Below are positions 25,623-34,462 of a stretch of 64,000 nucleotides of DNA, piece after piece. The notes beneath the pieces were generated by a model. The model did no database searches. It saw nothing but the letters and a program-made list of their open reading frames with translations, and had not been told where the DNA came from. The first letter of the stretch is position 1. Every line of letters starts with the position of its first letter. Source of the stretch: Candidatus Riflebacteria bacterium HGW-Riflebacteria-1 (GTDB taxonomy: Bacteria; Muiribacteriota; Ozemobacteria; Ozemobacterales; Ozemobacteraceae); contig PGYB01000009.1 of assembly GCA_002839445.1 (NCBI GenBank), forward strand, positions 124,001-188,000. The letters are read 5' to 3'. Made by a program: the position numbers and the translations under genes.

Positions 25623-26540
25623 TTACCTGGCAAATGTCTGTGACAGCTGTTCGATCTTGAGGCCGCTGTTGTCGATTCTTAAGCCATCCTCGCCATATTG
25701 ATAAAAGCCGCGATTGCTCTTTATGCCTTTATACCCGGCTCTTACCAGTTTTTTAAGCAGTTTGGCCGGCAGGTAGCTTTGATCAAAGGTTTCTGTATAC
25801 AGGTTTTCCATGTAAAACACGACAGTGTCAATGCCGATTTTGTCAGCAAGAGCCAGCGGGCCAGCGTTAAGTCCAAACCCGAGCTTCATGGCGGTGTCGA
25901 TCTGTTCACAGGGCGCGATGCCTTCTTCAAGAACTTTTACTGCCTGATTTATCATTGGCAGAATGATGCGGGTGGTTACAAACCCGGGGCAGTCGTAAAC
26001 GCTTATAACCGTCTTGTTCATCATGTTCGCGAATCTCACAGCTGCTTTGTAAGTGGCTTCGTCTGTTCTGAGACCACGTGAAATCTCGACCAGTGGCACT
26101 TTTACGATCGGGCTCTGAAAGTGCATGGCAATTGTGCGCTGCGGGTGCTGACATTCGGCAGATATTTCGGTGATGGAAATGGTCGCTGAGTTAGAGGCCA
26201 GAATGGTGTCTGGCTTGCAGATGGCGTCGAGTTCCTTGAACAGCTGGCGCTTTACTTCAAGGGTTTCTTTAAGAGTTTCAATTACCAGCCATCCCTTCGC
26301 GGCATCACTGACCTGGGTAGAAGACTTGATGCGGCTCATGATGGCGCGTTTTTCGCCAGTAGTCAGGCCCCAGCGTGCAATCTCGGCGTCGAGACACGAA
26401 TCTACGCGTGCGAGACCCTTTTTAAGCATATCTTCCGAGTGGTCGATCAGAATCACGTCACACCCGGCAGTAGCAACTGCCTGAACTAGTTCCTGGCCTA
26501 TGGTGGCGGCCCCGTACACTACGACTGTCTTTTGACTCAT
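25623..26540 (-). CDS. 3-hydroxyacyl-CoA (3-hydroxybutyryl-CoA) dehydrogenase
   Basis: The 305-residue protein has the two-domain structure of short 3-hydroxyacyl-CoA dehydrogenases. The N-terminal Rossmann fold has VVYGAATIGQELVQAVA, a variant of GxGxxG where the second Gly is Ala, and LIDHSEDML follows. Then come NSATISITEISAE and HFQSPIVKVPLVEI with the catalytic His, and the C-terminal domain has GFVTTRIILPMINQAVKVLEEG and FGLNAGPLALADKIG. The enzyme would interconvert acetoacetyl-CoA and 3-hydroxybutyryl-CoA in butyrate formation or fatty-acid oxidation. It is named here without a symbol because hbd and paaH cannot be told apart. It sits directly upstream of ackA. Confidence 0.9.
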   Translation of the reverse strand: MSQKTVVVYGAATIGQELVQAVATAGCDVILIDHSEDMLKKGLARVDSCLDAEIARWGLTTGEKRAIMSRIKSSTQVSDAAKGWLVIETLKETLEVKRQLFKELDAICKPDTILASNSATISITEISAECQHPQRTIAMHFQSPIVKVPLVEISRGLRTDEATYKAAVRFANMMNKTVISVYDCPGFVTTRIILPMINQAVKVLEEGIAPCEQIDTAMKLGFGLNAGPLALADKIGIDTVVFYMENLYTETFDQSYLPAKLLKKLVRAGYKGIKSNRGFYQYGEDGLRIDNSGLKIEQLSQTFAR

Positions 26541-26650
26541 CTATTTTTCTCCCGCAATTTAAAGGGTTGATGTAGCAATTATATGTCTAGAAACATGCAA
26601 GAATAGCAATGAAAGCAACCCCTGTCAAGTTTTGAAAAGATAAAGGCAAT

Positions 26651-26678
26651 AAAAAACTCCCCGACTGGCGGGGAGTTT
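26651..26678 (-). terminator. Intrinsic terminator of the deiminase-like gene
   Basis: On the minus strand, ACTCCCCG and CGGGGAGT form an uninterrupted stem (26655-26677) around a five-base loop, followed by six T residues. It lies just past the stop of the deiminase-like gene. Confidence 0.85.
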
Positions 26679-26700
26679 GCGGTTTATACGTTAGCGATAA

Positions 26701-28050
26701 TCAGCGCGCGTCGTGTATTTGCTGAAAGCGGCTGCGGACTGACTGTACTTTATCAACCTGTTTTTTGCTGACTATCTTGCGGATCGGGTCACGCAGAACA
26801 TTGGTGCCGCAATGGATTTCGCCCATTGAGGTGTGATAAGGTGTGTCGTCGATAAAGTGTACTTTGTTGCCCTGAGCTTTGAGGCGAGCTTCGATTGCCT
26901 TGTCAAATGAAGGGATGTGAGTCGCCGGAACGATCAGGTGGTCGCGAACTACCAGCAGGTTGACTACGCCAGGCAGGAATGCGCAGCAGCGGCGTGGGCT
27001 GGTAGTGCCTGAGCCTTCAAAAAGTGACGGCCATGAGACTTCTTCGAAATCGCGGGTAAGATCGTTTGAAGATTTGCGAACAAAATCTTTAAGGCGGCCA
27101 ACATTGTCTTCGATTATGTCATTTATTGCGTAGTTGAGAGCTATGAAGTCGCCTTCTTTAGTGCCCTTGCCAGCGCCGGGATCTTTCATCTGCTCGTTCA
27201 GCAGTTTTTTGACTTTGAGCAGAAAGTCGCGGTCGTAGCTGGTTATTTTGGCGAGGTCAGAGTCAGGAGAATTTTTGATCAGATCCAGGGCATAAAGAGG
27301 GTCAGCGCGAACAACAGAGTAGCCGCCTGGCGCCCATGCAGTAGGAATAAACATGACATATTCGTCAATGTGACCAACAGTCAGCCAGTCAGTGTTGCCA
27401 AGGAACATGCGGCCTTTGTAGCCATTGTCTTCGAAGAATTTTTTTGCCTGTGGAGTTATCGTGCTGCCGGCAACCATTATATCGTCGAAAGGAGTCACTT
27501 CGAGGTTGCCGCCGTAATCACCATGTGACTGTGCGTTGCTGGGGTTCTTAAAATACACGAGATCCCACATTTCAGCGATAACGCCGGGAAGTCTTGCCAG
27601 ACCACGGCCGCGATTCGAATCGAAAACCGCCTGTACCAGCTTGCCAGTGCCTTTAAGTTCGGCGGCGCAGATTTCCATGCAGTCCTGCATCCAGATGTCT
27701 GAGCTGCTGAATTTTGCATTTACTTCAACGTATTTGGCAGCATCTTCGGCTGAAATGCCAAGAGCCGGAATCGGATTGCTGCCACCAGATATGATGTGCA
27801 GTTTGACAATGTCATCGCCGCTCAGCTGACTGCTTTCGTTGATAAGTTTGATTACATTGAAAAGATCTTTGACAAACCTCTGGGTATTGTACGCTGATAC
27901 AACCATAACCTTCTGGGGCAGATTGTTGTTGGAAACAAGTTTGATGCGGCTTACTTCGCTTAGCGGGGGAGCAGCGAAAGCCATGCTACAACAACAAACA
28001 GTCAACAGTACAACCACTGAAAAACGATTTCGCCAGTTCGATCTCTTCAT
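26701..28050 (-). CDS. Secreted protein-arginine-deiminase (PAD)-like protein
   Basis: The 449-residue protein has a signal peptide (core SVVVLLTVCCCSMAFA, cleavage near A26/A27). The rest resembles the catalytic domain of eukaryote-type peptidylarginine deiminases: IWMQDCMEI (D123), YGGNLEVTPF, GNTDWLTVGHIDEYVMF (H227, D229), LPGVVNLLVV and GEIHCGTNVLRDP (candidate nucleophile C414). These match the Asp/His/Asp/Cys set of PADs, which convert peptidyl-arginine to citrulline, and differ from the agmatine-deiminase-like Porphyromonas enzyme. The ATG at 28050 has AAGGAGG upstream; an ATG at 28068 lies within that ribosome-binding context. It is a single-gene unit with its own terminator. Calcium dependence and substrate are unknown. 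Confidence 0.8.
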   Translation of the reverse strand: MKRSNWRNRFSVVVLLTVCCCSMAFAAPPLSEVSRIKLVSNNNLPQKVMVVSAYNTQRFVKDLFNVIKLINESSQLSGDDIVKLHIISGGSNPIPALGISAEDAAKYVEVNAKFSSSDIWMQDCMEICAAELKGTGKLVQAVFDSNRGRGLARLPGVIAEMWDLVYFKNPSNAQSHGDYGGNLEVTPFDDIMVAGSTITPQAKKFFEDNGYKGRMFLGNTDWLTVGHIDEYVMFIPTAWAPGGYSVVRADPLYALDLIKNSPDSDLAKITSYDRDFLLKVKKLLNEQMKDPGAGKGTKEGDFIALNYAINDIIEDNVGRLKDFVRKSSNDLTRDFEEVSWPSLFEGSGTTSPRRCCAFLPGVVNLLVVRDHLIVPATHIPSFDKAIEARLKAQGNKVHFIDDTPYHTSMGEIHCGTNVLRDPIRKIVSKKQVDKVQSVRSRFQQIHDAR

Positions 28051-28199
28051 TTTTCCTCCTTGATTCATCGTGTGCCATTTTGCACTTTCAACGAATACGT
28101 AGCAAAATTATAACATCTGAATTTGATATTTCAAAGGGGTGATATACACAATTTTTCGCGAAAATTGGCGACGAAATTTTAATATACAGGAATCTCTGG

Positions 28200-29774
28200 T
28201 TACTTTTCTGGTTGTATGCCGGTGATCAATTCATGCTGCTGCAGTATTTGCAAGGCCTGGTGTAGTAGTTGACGGCAGCGTTCACGAGAGATATTGAGGC
28301 GTCTGCCAATTTCGGCAAGACTGAGTTCATCGTCGGCGAAACCGTAAAAGCTGGTAACTATGTAGCGAAGACGTTCAGGCAATTCGGCAATTGCTTTTTG
28401 TACCGCTTCGTTTTTAAGGTTTTCGAGTGCCTGCTCTTCTGGGGAGAGAGTTTTTTTATCGGCAAGATAATATTCCAGTGTACCCTCTTCGTCATCGTCG
28501 CCGGTTTTGGCATAAATCGATACTGGTGTTTGCGTGATGTTGAGAACGCTTAAAATTTTGTCTTCTTCGAGCCCGACCAGCTTTGAAAGCTCTTTTAGCG
28601 AGGGGGGGCGCATGAATTCGTTTTCGAATTCCTGAATCTGGCGGCGCAGCTTGTGGGCTACAGTTAAGAGATGGTGCGGTATTTTCATGGCGGAGCCCTG
28701 ACTGGCAACCGCTTTTTGCATGTAGTAGCGTACCCAGTAGGCGGCGTAGGTCGAAAAGCGGTAGCCAAGAGTGTAGTCAAACTTGGCGATAGCTTTAATC
28801 AGGCCGATGTTGCCTTCCTGGATCAAATCCATCAAACCGAGACTGCCGCCTGAAAAGTTTTTGGCGATACGCAATACCAGCTTAAGATTCGCCATAAGAA
28901 AAACCTCAGACGCATCACGGTCACCTGCAATTTTTCTGGCAAGATCAAGTTCTTCTTTGCGCGACAGCGGCTTTTTAGAGAGCTCCGCCAGGTAAATGTC
29001 AACCAGCGTGTTGCGTTTGATGCGATCAGAACTGACAATCTTCAGCTTTTTTTTCGCGAGTATGTCTTCAAACAGCCCCTCGTGCAGAATACCGATATCC
29101 CAGCCCTTTTTTACGAAGCAATCTTCACATTTGCGGTCGCTGCAGGTCATTGTCTGCTTTTCTTCGGCACTGCGCCGCGAAAAGAATCTGAAGCATTGAA
29201 TGATCTGTTGCTGTCTTACAACACAATTCGGGTTGGGGCAATAGATAAGTTCGTGGCAGAAACGAAAGCCGACCTGTCCGATGTTTTTTTCCTGGTCGGC
29301 TGGCTCTGCAATTACCGGCTCAACCAGTAGTTCATCGATCTTGTCAGACGCATCGGCAGGAATGGTTTCTGCTGCAGTTAATTTTTTTGCGTCATTTTTT
29401 AAGTATTCAGGCTGCGGCGGTAAAGTTTCTAAAGGCCCAGATATATCCGCTGATGATACTGGAGTAGGGGTTGCAGCGGCTTTTTCTGATTCTGCTTCGG
29501 CTTCAGGCAAACCAACAGTCTGAACAGATGGCTCTTCGACAGGCATAAGGCTTTCAGGGGTAGGATCCGGCATTTCCGGAAACATGCCTTCGGTGATCAG
29601 TCCGATTTCCCAGCCAAGTCGGTAATTACAGCGGTCACAAGGAGCGTAAGGGCAGTCTTCCAGGGTAACTTCATGCTTTAGGTTCTGCTCGAGAAATACC
29701 CAGCAGCGCATGATCTGGTGCCTTTGCACCGGACAATCATACTTTGTGCACCTGTGGGCTTCATAACAATACAT
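28200..29774 (-). CDS. Sigma-70 factor with two N-terminal seven-cysteine modules
   Basis: The 524-residue protein carries two cysteine modules before a complete sigma-70 core. Module 1 has C3, C9, C14, C24, C41, C46 and C49; module 2 has C173, C179, C184, C194, C211, C216 and C219, so every cysteine is offset by exactly 170. Both end in GWxIGxxxEGxF, and an acidic Pro/Ala linker joins them. The modules resemble CW-type metal-binding domains of signalling proteins. Region 1.2/2 starts near 255 (DIYLAELSKKPLSRKEELDLA). Region 2 shows NLKLVLRIAKNF, LMDLIQEGNIGL and YRFSTYAAYWVR; region 3 follows; region 4 has LAEIGRRLNISRERCRQLL. Metal or redox sensing by the modules is inferred. It closes the minus-strand run of ABC, EamA, Nudix and DsbA-like genes. 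Confidence 0.88.
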   Translation of the reverse strand: MYCYEAHRCTKYDCPVQRHQIMRCWVFLEQNLKHEVTLEDCPYAPCDRCNYRLGWEIGLITEGMFPEMPDPTPESLMPVEEPSVQTVGLPEAEAESEKAAATPTPVSSADISGPLETLPPQPEYLKNDAKKLTAAETIPADASDKIDELLVEPVIAEPADQEKNIGQVGFRFCHELIYCPNPNCVVRQQQIIQCFRFFSRRSAEEKQTMTCSDRKCEDCFVKKGWDIGILHEGLFEDILAKKKLKIVSSDRIKRNTLVDIYLAELSKKPLSRKEELDLARKIAGDRDASEVFLMANLKLVLRIAKNFSGGSLGLMDLIQEGNIGLIKAIAKFDYTLGYRFSTYAAYWVRYYMQKAVASQGSAMKIPHHLLTVAHKLRRQIQEFENEFMRPPSLKELSKLVGLEEDKILSVLNITQTPVSIYAKTGDDDEEGTLEYYLADKKTLSPEEQALENLKNEAVQKAIAELPERLRYIVTSFYGFADDELSLAEIGRRLNISRERCRQLLHQALQILQQHELITGIQPEK

Positions 29775-29782
29775 TCAGTTTT

Positions 29783-30709
29783 TCAGTTGCCTGATTCCTT
29801 TGGTAGCAGCCATATGCCGGCAAATATCAGAGCGCCGCCGACAAAACCAGCATAAGATAGTGATTCCCCTAACCATACCCAGCCTGTTATTACTCCACCT
29901 ATGGGCTGGGCATAAAGTGTCACTGCCATTACGCCAGCATCAGTAGATTTCAGGATTATATTCCAGAGCAAAAATGCAAGTGCGTTGCAGATCACACCTA
30001 AGAACATTATCGCAAGCAGTGCCTCTCTTGTAAAGTTAATTGGCCAGACCTTTGACAATTCAAGGTAAACAATCGGAGTCAACAACAGCGCGCCGATGAA
30101 AAAGCTCAGCGATGTTGCCCTGACTGCACCAATTCTTTGTGCTACCGGTTTCATGAGAATTGAATATACCGCGGCCAGAAACAGTGACAAGGCTATCATG
30201 AGGTCGCCGAGAAATTCGCCGGAACCCTGCAGTTCAGCCATCAGCTGCGCTGGCGACTTATCGCCGAGCATCAGAATCATGGCGCCGACAATCGAGATCA
30301 CCGTGGCGTAGACTGTTTTTCGCTGCAGCACTTCTTTCAAAAATATTACTGCGAGTATGATCGTAAAAACCGGTTCGAGCGTCGCTGCAATCGACGTTTT
30401 TGTCGAAGTCGTCATGGTCAGGCCCATGTTCAGAAAGATGTTCGATACCGCCAGCCCTAAGGCCCCGATCAAAAAAAGGTCTTTCCAGTCTCTCCCGCTG
30501 AGATGTCCGCGCCTGGGAATAGGAATGAGCATCAGAAAAAGCCCGCCGATGGCAAATCTCAAGAAGGCCAGAGTCGTTGGTGGAACGACTTCAACAGCGT
30601 ATTTGATAACGGCATACGAGCCGCCCCAACACAGGTTGATGCTGATCAGAACGATAATTGCTATCGCAACAGAAAATTTGTGGCGCTTTCGCGAATCACC
30701 TGTTGTCAT
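29783..30709 (-). CDS. EamA/DMT-family transporter
   Basis: The 308-residue protein has ten predicted membrane helices in two homologous EamA repeats, starting IAIIVLISINLCWGGSYAVIKYAVEVVPPTTLAFLRF and repeating from about residue 165. This drug/metabolite-transporter fold exports amino acids, purines or other small metabolites, but the substrate cannot be read. The ATG overlaps the stop of the ABC ATPase gene by four bases, and the stop lies eight bases before the sigma-factor gene. Confidence 0.88.
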   Translation of the reverse strand: MTTGDSRKRHKFSVAIAIIVLISINLCWGGSYAVIKYAVEVVPPTTLAFLRFAIGGLFLMLIPIPRRGHLSGRDWKDLFLIGALGLAVSNIFLNMGLTMTTSTKTSIAATLEPVFTIILAVIFLKEVLQRKTVYATVISIVGAMILMLGDKSPAQLMAELQGSGEFLGDLMIALSLFLAAVYSILMKPVAQRIGAVRATSLSFFIGALLLTPIVYLELSKVWPINFTREALLAIMFLGVICNALAFLLWNIILKSTDAGVMAVTLYAQPIGGVITGWVWLGESLSYAGFVGGALIFAGIWLLPKESGN

Positions 30710-31473
30710 AAATTGCTGGGCTGTTGCGCGAGCTCTTCTTCAGTAATTTTGAGGAAGACGTCTTCGAGACTGTTGCCGGGCATGCTGGCGCGGCGCTGCA
30801 ATTCTTTCATGTCGCCGAGGGCAACGATGTCACCCTGTCTGATAATGGCTATTCTGTTGCAGAGATCCTGAGCTACTGAAAGGGTGTGTGTTGTCAGAAA
30901 AACAGTTTTGCCGCTGGCGATAAGTCTTTTAAAAAAGTCTTTGGCGAGCTTTACGCTCCTGGGGTCGAGCCCGACGGTTGGTTCATCGACTACGAAAATA
31001 TCTGGATCGTGTAGAATTGCTGCACTCATCGCCACTTTCTGTTTCATGCCGTGTGAAAAGCTTTCGATGAGCTCGTTACGGCGCTCCCACAGATCAAACA
31101 TGCGCAGCATTTCTTCCCCCTTGCTGAGAATGCGCTCGCTGGCTACGTTGTAGAGACCGCCCATGAATTCAAAGTATTCAAGCGGAGTGAGCTTTTCATA
31201 GAGATAAGGGCGATCAGGCACGTAGCCCAGCATGGCTTTGGCTTTGTCAGGCTGTGCAAACAGGTCGTGCGGGCCAACCATAATCTTGCCGCCGCTGGGT
31301 TGAATTATGCCGGTGAGAATTCGAATCAGCGTGGTTTTGCCGGCGCCGTTGGGGCCGAGGAAGCCGAATAGTTCACCTTTATAAATGTCGAGATTTATTG
31401 ATTTGAGAGCGGTGAAGTTGCCGTATTGTTTTCTGATGTCGCGAAAACTGATCATTGATTCATTCTGGTTCAT
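30706..31473 (-). CDS. ABC transporter ATP-binding protein
   Basis: The 255-residue nucleotide-binding subunit has Walker A GPNGAGKTT, the LSGGQ-equivalent ESFSHGMKQKVAMSAA, Walker B IFVVDEPTVGLDP and the switch His in FLTTHTLS. It belongs to the ABC-2 type exporter ATPases (CcmA-like, COG1131). It overlaps the permease gene by 14 bp at its start and the EamA gene by four bases at its end, so it is co-translated with both. The cargo is unknown. Confidence 0.93.
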   Translation of the reverse strand: MNQNESMISFRDIRKQYGNFTALKSINLDIYKGELFGFLGPNGAGKTTLIRILTGIIQPSGGKIMVGPHDLFAQPDKAKAMLGYVPDRPYLYEKLTPLEYFEFMGGLYNVASERILSKGEEMLRMFDLWERRNELIESFSHGMKQKVAMSAAILHDPDIFVVDEPTVGLDPRSVKLAKDFFKRLIASGKTVFLTTHTLSVAQDLCNRIAIIRQGDIVALGDMKELQRRASMPGNSLEDVFLKITEEELAQQPSNL

Positions 31474-33175
31474 AGTTCTCTATTGTGTCCAGTCCTTTGC
31501 GGAAGGGGACGTATGTCCAGACGGCTGTACAGCCAAGCAGAAGCAGTGAGCTGACAGTTATAAGAACAAGCCCTGACGAGCCGCGGGTTGCGTAAAATCG
31601 GTTAAAAAACAGTCGATACATCGGGTAGACTTCGATAGCCAGCAGATTAATGATGAAAAAACCTGAGAGCAGCATGTAAATGAAACCGCCGTAGGACCCG
31701 GCGATTTTAAGGGGCGAATCGGCCGAAAAATCTGCATAAACAGCGCCAACTCCGATTGCGAGAGAGGTAATTACCACGGTGATGATGAGGACATTTATGT
31801 AGCTCATATACATCAGAACCGGGTGGGAAACCTTGAAAACCGAGTTGGTAACCATGCAGAGAATTATGCCGAGAACAGTCATCGGCAGAAGATAAAGAAT
31901 CAGTTTGGTGATCAAGATTTTGCGTGGACTCACCGGCGAAGATTTTACGGCCCAGAATGCCCGCCCCTCCATGCTGATCGATGGAAAAACAAAGCGCATG
32001 CCGATAGATGCCAGTATAAAGCCGATAAACGGGCCATTAAGAAACACCAGAGTGTCGTTAAGTTCGCCACTATAAAGAGACGGTATGTCTTTTAGCGGCA
32101 GTATCGACAGGTTGTAGCCATAAACGAATACAATCGCCGTCATCATAAAAATCTGGGAAAATATTGCCGGGTCGCGCACAAAAGTTGTGATTTCTTTGTT
32201 GGCGATGACCCTGAATACCGGGTCGGTCCAGCGAAAAGGCCAGACCAGAACCCTTCGGAGCCATTCAAGACCCAGTACCTGATTATCGACTGCTTCCATC
32301 GACATTTGCCAGCTCTCTCGATAATAGCGCCTGGCAAAGAGGTTCAGCAGCAGAAGCCCGACGATGGTTATACCGACCAGAGGTGCGATTTTAATGAGAG
32401 CCTCACCGGTGTTGTTGCGAAACAGGGCTATGCTGGCCTGGTGCAGCCATGACGAAGGTGAATAATTGATCAGAGGAACTTCGAGACTGAGAATATATTG
32501 TGAGATGTCTTTAAAATAGCTCGGGTTAAGAAGTTTTTCGGCTTCGAGAGAGCGTAGAAAAAAAATCAGGGCAGTGAGAACTATTATTGAGAGAAACTGA
32601 AAAACTTTTTTCATCTGTCTGATCGGAAAAAATGCGGCAAGAGCGAGGGCAGTGAACCCGCCGACCAGATTGGGCAGAAGCACCGAGAGCAGCATGAAAA
32701 AAGGAAAAAGCAGGTAGGCCGGCCAGCTGGCATTGAGCGCTGTAGCAAATGAGTAAAGGGCCGGCATGAAAAAGACCACTACCATCCATGAACTTTCAAT
32801 GGTCATCAGCAGCATTCTTGAGCGAAAAATCATGCCGATCGGCAGCGGCGAAGACATCAGGGTTGGCAGCTCTTCGTTGAGAAAAAATGACGATAATGCT
32901 GCAATGACGCTGCTGAAAAGAACCATGAAAAAGAGAGTCATAAAAAGCATTTCGAGCAGCTTTGATACCAGCAGTCCGCCAAGTATCGGCCCGAAAGTGT
33001 CGCCAAGCATTGGCGCGCGGCCAACATATTCTAAAAATCGGTAAAGGCCGTAGTAAATGAGTATCGCGATCAGAGCGGAGCCGCCGCTTAAAAGGGCCAG
33101 CACCGCGCGATTTCGGTGCGAAAATACCCGCCTGAATTTTTTGAGAGCGGGACTGACGAGCAGTAAAGAGTTCAT
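31460..33175 (-). CDS. ABC exporter permease, large ABC-2-like
   Basis: The 571-residue protein has about 12 hydrophobic segments in two groups, an intervening charged region (about 300-340), and resembles the putative ABC-exporter family paired with CcmA-like ATPases. The ATG at 33175 shares its A with the Nudix stop codon (TAATG), so translation is probably coupled. The frame is open up to 33271, but that upstream part lies inside the Nudix gene and carries a basic, non-membrane stretch. It would pair with the ATPase at 30706. The substrate is unknown. Confidence 0.8.
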   Translation of the reverse strand: MNSLLLVSPALKKFRRVFSHRNRAVLALLSGGSALIAILIYYGLYRFLEYVGRAPMLGDTFGPILGGLLVSKLLEMLFMTLFFMVLFSSVIAALSSFFLNEELPTLMSSPLPIGMIFRSRMLLMTIESSWMVVVFFMPALYSFATALNASWPAYLLFPFFMLLSVLLPNLVGGFTALALAAFFPIRQMKKVFQFLSIIVLTALIFFLRSLEAEKLLNPSYFKDISQYILSLEVPLINYSPSSWLHQASIALFRNNTGEALIKIAPLVGITIVGLLLLNLFARRYYRESWQMSMEAVDNQVLGLEWLRRVLVWPFRWTDPVFRVIANKEITTFVRDPAIFSQIFMMTAIVFVYGYNLSILPLKDIPSLYSGELNDTLVFLNGPFIGFILASIGMRFVFPSISMEGRAFWAVKSSPVSPRKILITKLILYLLPMTVLGIILCMVTNSVFKVSHPVLMYMSYINVLIITVVITSLAIGVGAVYADFSADSPLKIAGSYGGFIYMLLSGFFIINLLAIEVYPMYRLFFNRFYATRGSSGLVLITVSSLLLLGCTAVWTYVPFRKGLDTIENYEPE

Positions 33176-33822
33176 TACCAGACCAGCGGCTGCCAGTCTG
33201 GTCCGGCGGGTGAGGGCAGGGTATACTGACATATGCCGTCGCGGCATTTCAGAAAGCCACGTTGTTCGCATATTTCGATAAAATCAGGCCTTGTTTCGCC
33301 GGTGATATTTTGATGCAGACGCTGAATGTCTTTTGCCGATGCGAGATCGTGAAACACATCGCGCCCGATAATGCTTGTTGTTGCCTGCCATAGAAGGTTC
33401 TGCTCAATCTGGGCCAGAACCCGCCGGTGGTCAAATGCCATGTCTGGCGGGTTGCGCAGCGGAAACCAGGCGGCTTCTGCTGCATCATCGCCGCCTTTTG
33501 GCGCAACGGCAGTATCGCGAACCAGGCAGCCGAAAACGACAGTGATAGTTCTGCCGCGAGGATCACGCCCGGGCTCACCGCAGGCAAAAAGCGGCTTCAG
33601 TGGCAGGTCGTAGAGGCCGGTTTCTTCTTCGAGTTCGCGGGCTGCACCAATTAATGGCTTCTCTTCCATTTCCATAAAACCGCCGGGCAAGGCCCAATGG
33701 CCAACAAATGGTTTGTTGCCACGTTTAATCAAAAGTATCTCGGGAAATCCAAGCTGAGGAGTGCGTAATACCACAGCATCAAGAGTGGCAGAGGGCCTTG
33801 GGTATTCGTAGTTGTAAGCCAT
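33175..33822 (-). CDS. Nudix hydrolase with NrtR-like C-terminal domain
   Basis: The 215-residue protein starts with PRPSATLDAVVL and IKRGNKPFVGHWALPGG, then the Nudix box (about 46-70) GFMEMEEKPLIGAARELEEETGL, and CGEPGRDPRGRTITVVFGC. This is the ADP-ribose pyrophosphatase/NrtR branch. The C-terminal part (about 150-200) aligns with the winged helix of NrtR (DIQRLHQNITGET), but the basic KRNFRR stretch is replaced by RPDFIEI, so DNA binding is doubtful. It may hydrolyse ADP-ribose or regulate NAD metabolism. It overlaps both neighbours by one base. Confidence 0.85.
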   Translation of the reverse strand: MAYNYEYPRPSATLDAVVLRTPQLGFPEILLIKRGNKPFVGHWALPGGFMEMEEKPLIGAARELEEETGLYDLPLKPLFACGEPGRDPRGRTITVVFGCLVRDTAVAPKGGDDAAEAAWFPLRNPPDMAFDHRRVLAQIEQNLLWQATTSIIGRDVFHDLASAKDIQRLHQNITGETRPDFIEICEQRGFLKCRDGICQYTLPSPAGPDWQPLVW

Positions 33823-34412
33823 CAGTCGAGCTCCGCCCGTAAAAATCTCTCAAGCCCTGACTGGTCGATGAAGCCACAGTAACGCTCATCGGAGAGTTCA
33901 ACGGTCGGCACCATTCTGATGCGCTCATGGCCCCAGAGAAGCTGCTGGTCTGCTGCTTTTTTTTCGGTGTCCGGGTTGTCAATTGCTGCAGAAAGAACTG
34001 ATGAATCGATTCCTTCTGATTGCAGATGCAGGCGAAGAGAATTAGGTAGAGAGATATCAACGCGACTGAAAAAGACGGCGCGAAAGACACTGGTGATGTA
34101 GTCTTTAGCGCCAATGTTGCCATAGGCTTCAATTGCTCTTGCTGCTACCATGCTTGATACATACTTTTCTGGTGGTGATATCTTGAGGTTGATCTTGGCA
34201 GCATCTTTTACGAGCCTGTTCCAACGGGGTTCACCCCAGATATCCTGGTAGTGAAACTTGCTGGTGCTCTGAGGAAACAGGCCTATCTCAATGGGAGCTA
34301 CGCCAACCTTGCTGCTCAGAAGTTTTTTGAGCATTTCCCATGCCATGTATGAATAGGGGCACTGAAAGCTGAAGTAGAACTTGATTACCGGAGTGTTAAA
34401 ATCTATCTTCAT
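33822..34412 (-). CDS. DsbA-like (HCCA isomerase/GST-kappa type) protein
   Basis: The 196-residue protein opens IKFYFSFQCPYSYMAWEMLKKLL, a thioredoxin-fold strand with a CPYS site near residue 19-22, where the second Cys of CxxC is Ser, as in GSH-dependent 2-hydroxychromene-2-carboxylate isomerases. A helical insertion (about 60-160) and the terminal MVPTVELSDERYCGFIDQSG, containing the cis-Pro of DsbA folds (VPT), complete the fold. There is no signal peptide, so it acts in the cytoplasm. The stop shares a base with the Nudix start. Confidence 0.8.
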   Translation of the reverse strand: MKIDFNTPVIKFYFSFQCPYSYMAWEMLKKLLSSKVGVAPIEIGLFPQSTSKFHYQDIWGEPRWNRLVKDAAKINLKISPPEKYVSSMVAARAIEAYGNIGAKDYITSVFRAVFFSRVDISLPNSLRLHLQSEGIDSSVLSAAIDNPDTEKKAADQQLLWGHERIRMVPTVELSDERYCGFIDQSGLERFLRAELD

Positions 34413-34462
34413 TATAGAATGAATATATCAGCAATCGAAGCCAATTTCAAGATGGGGTGACA

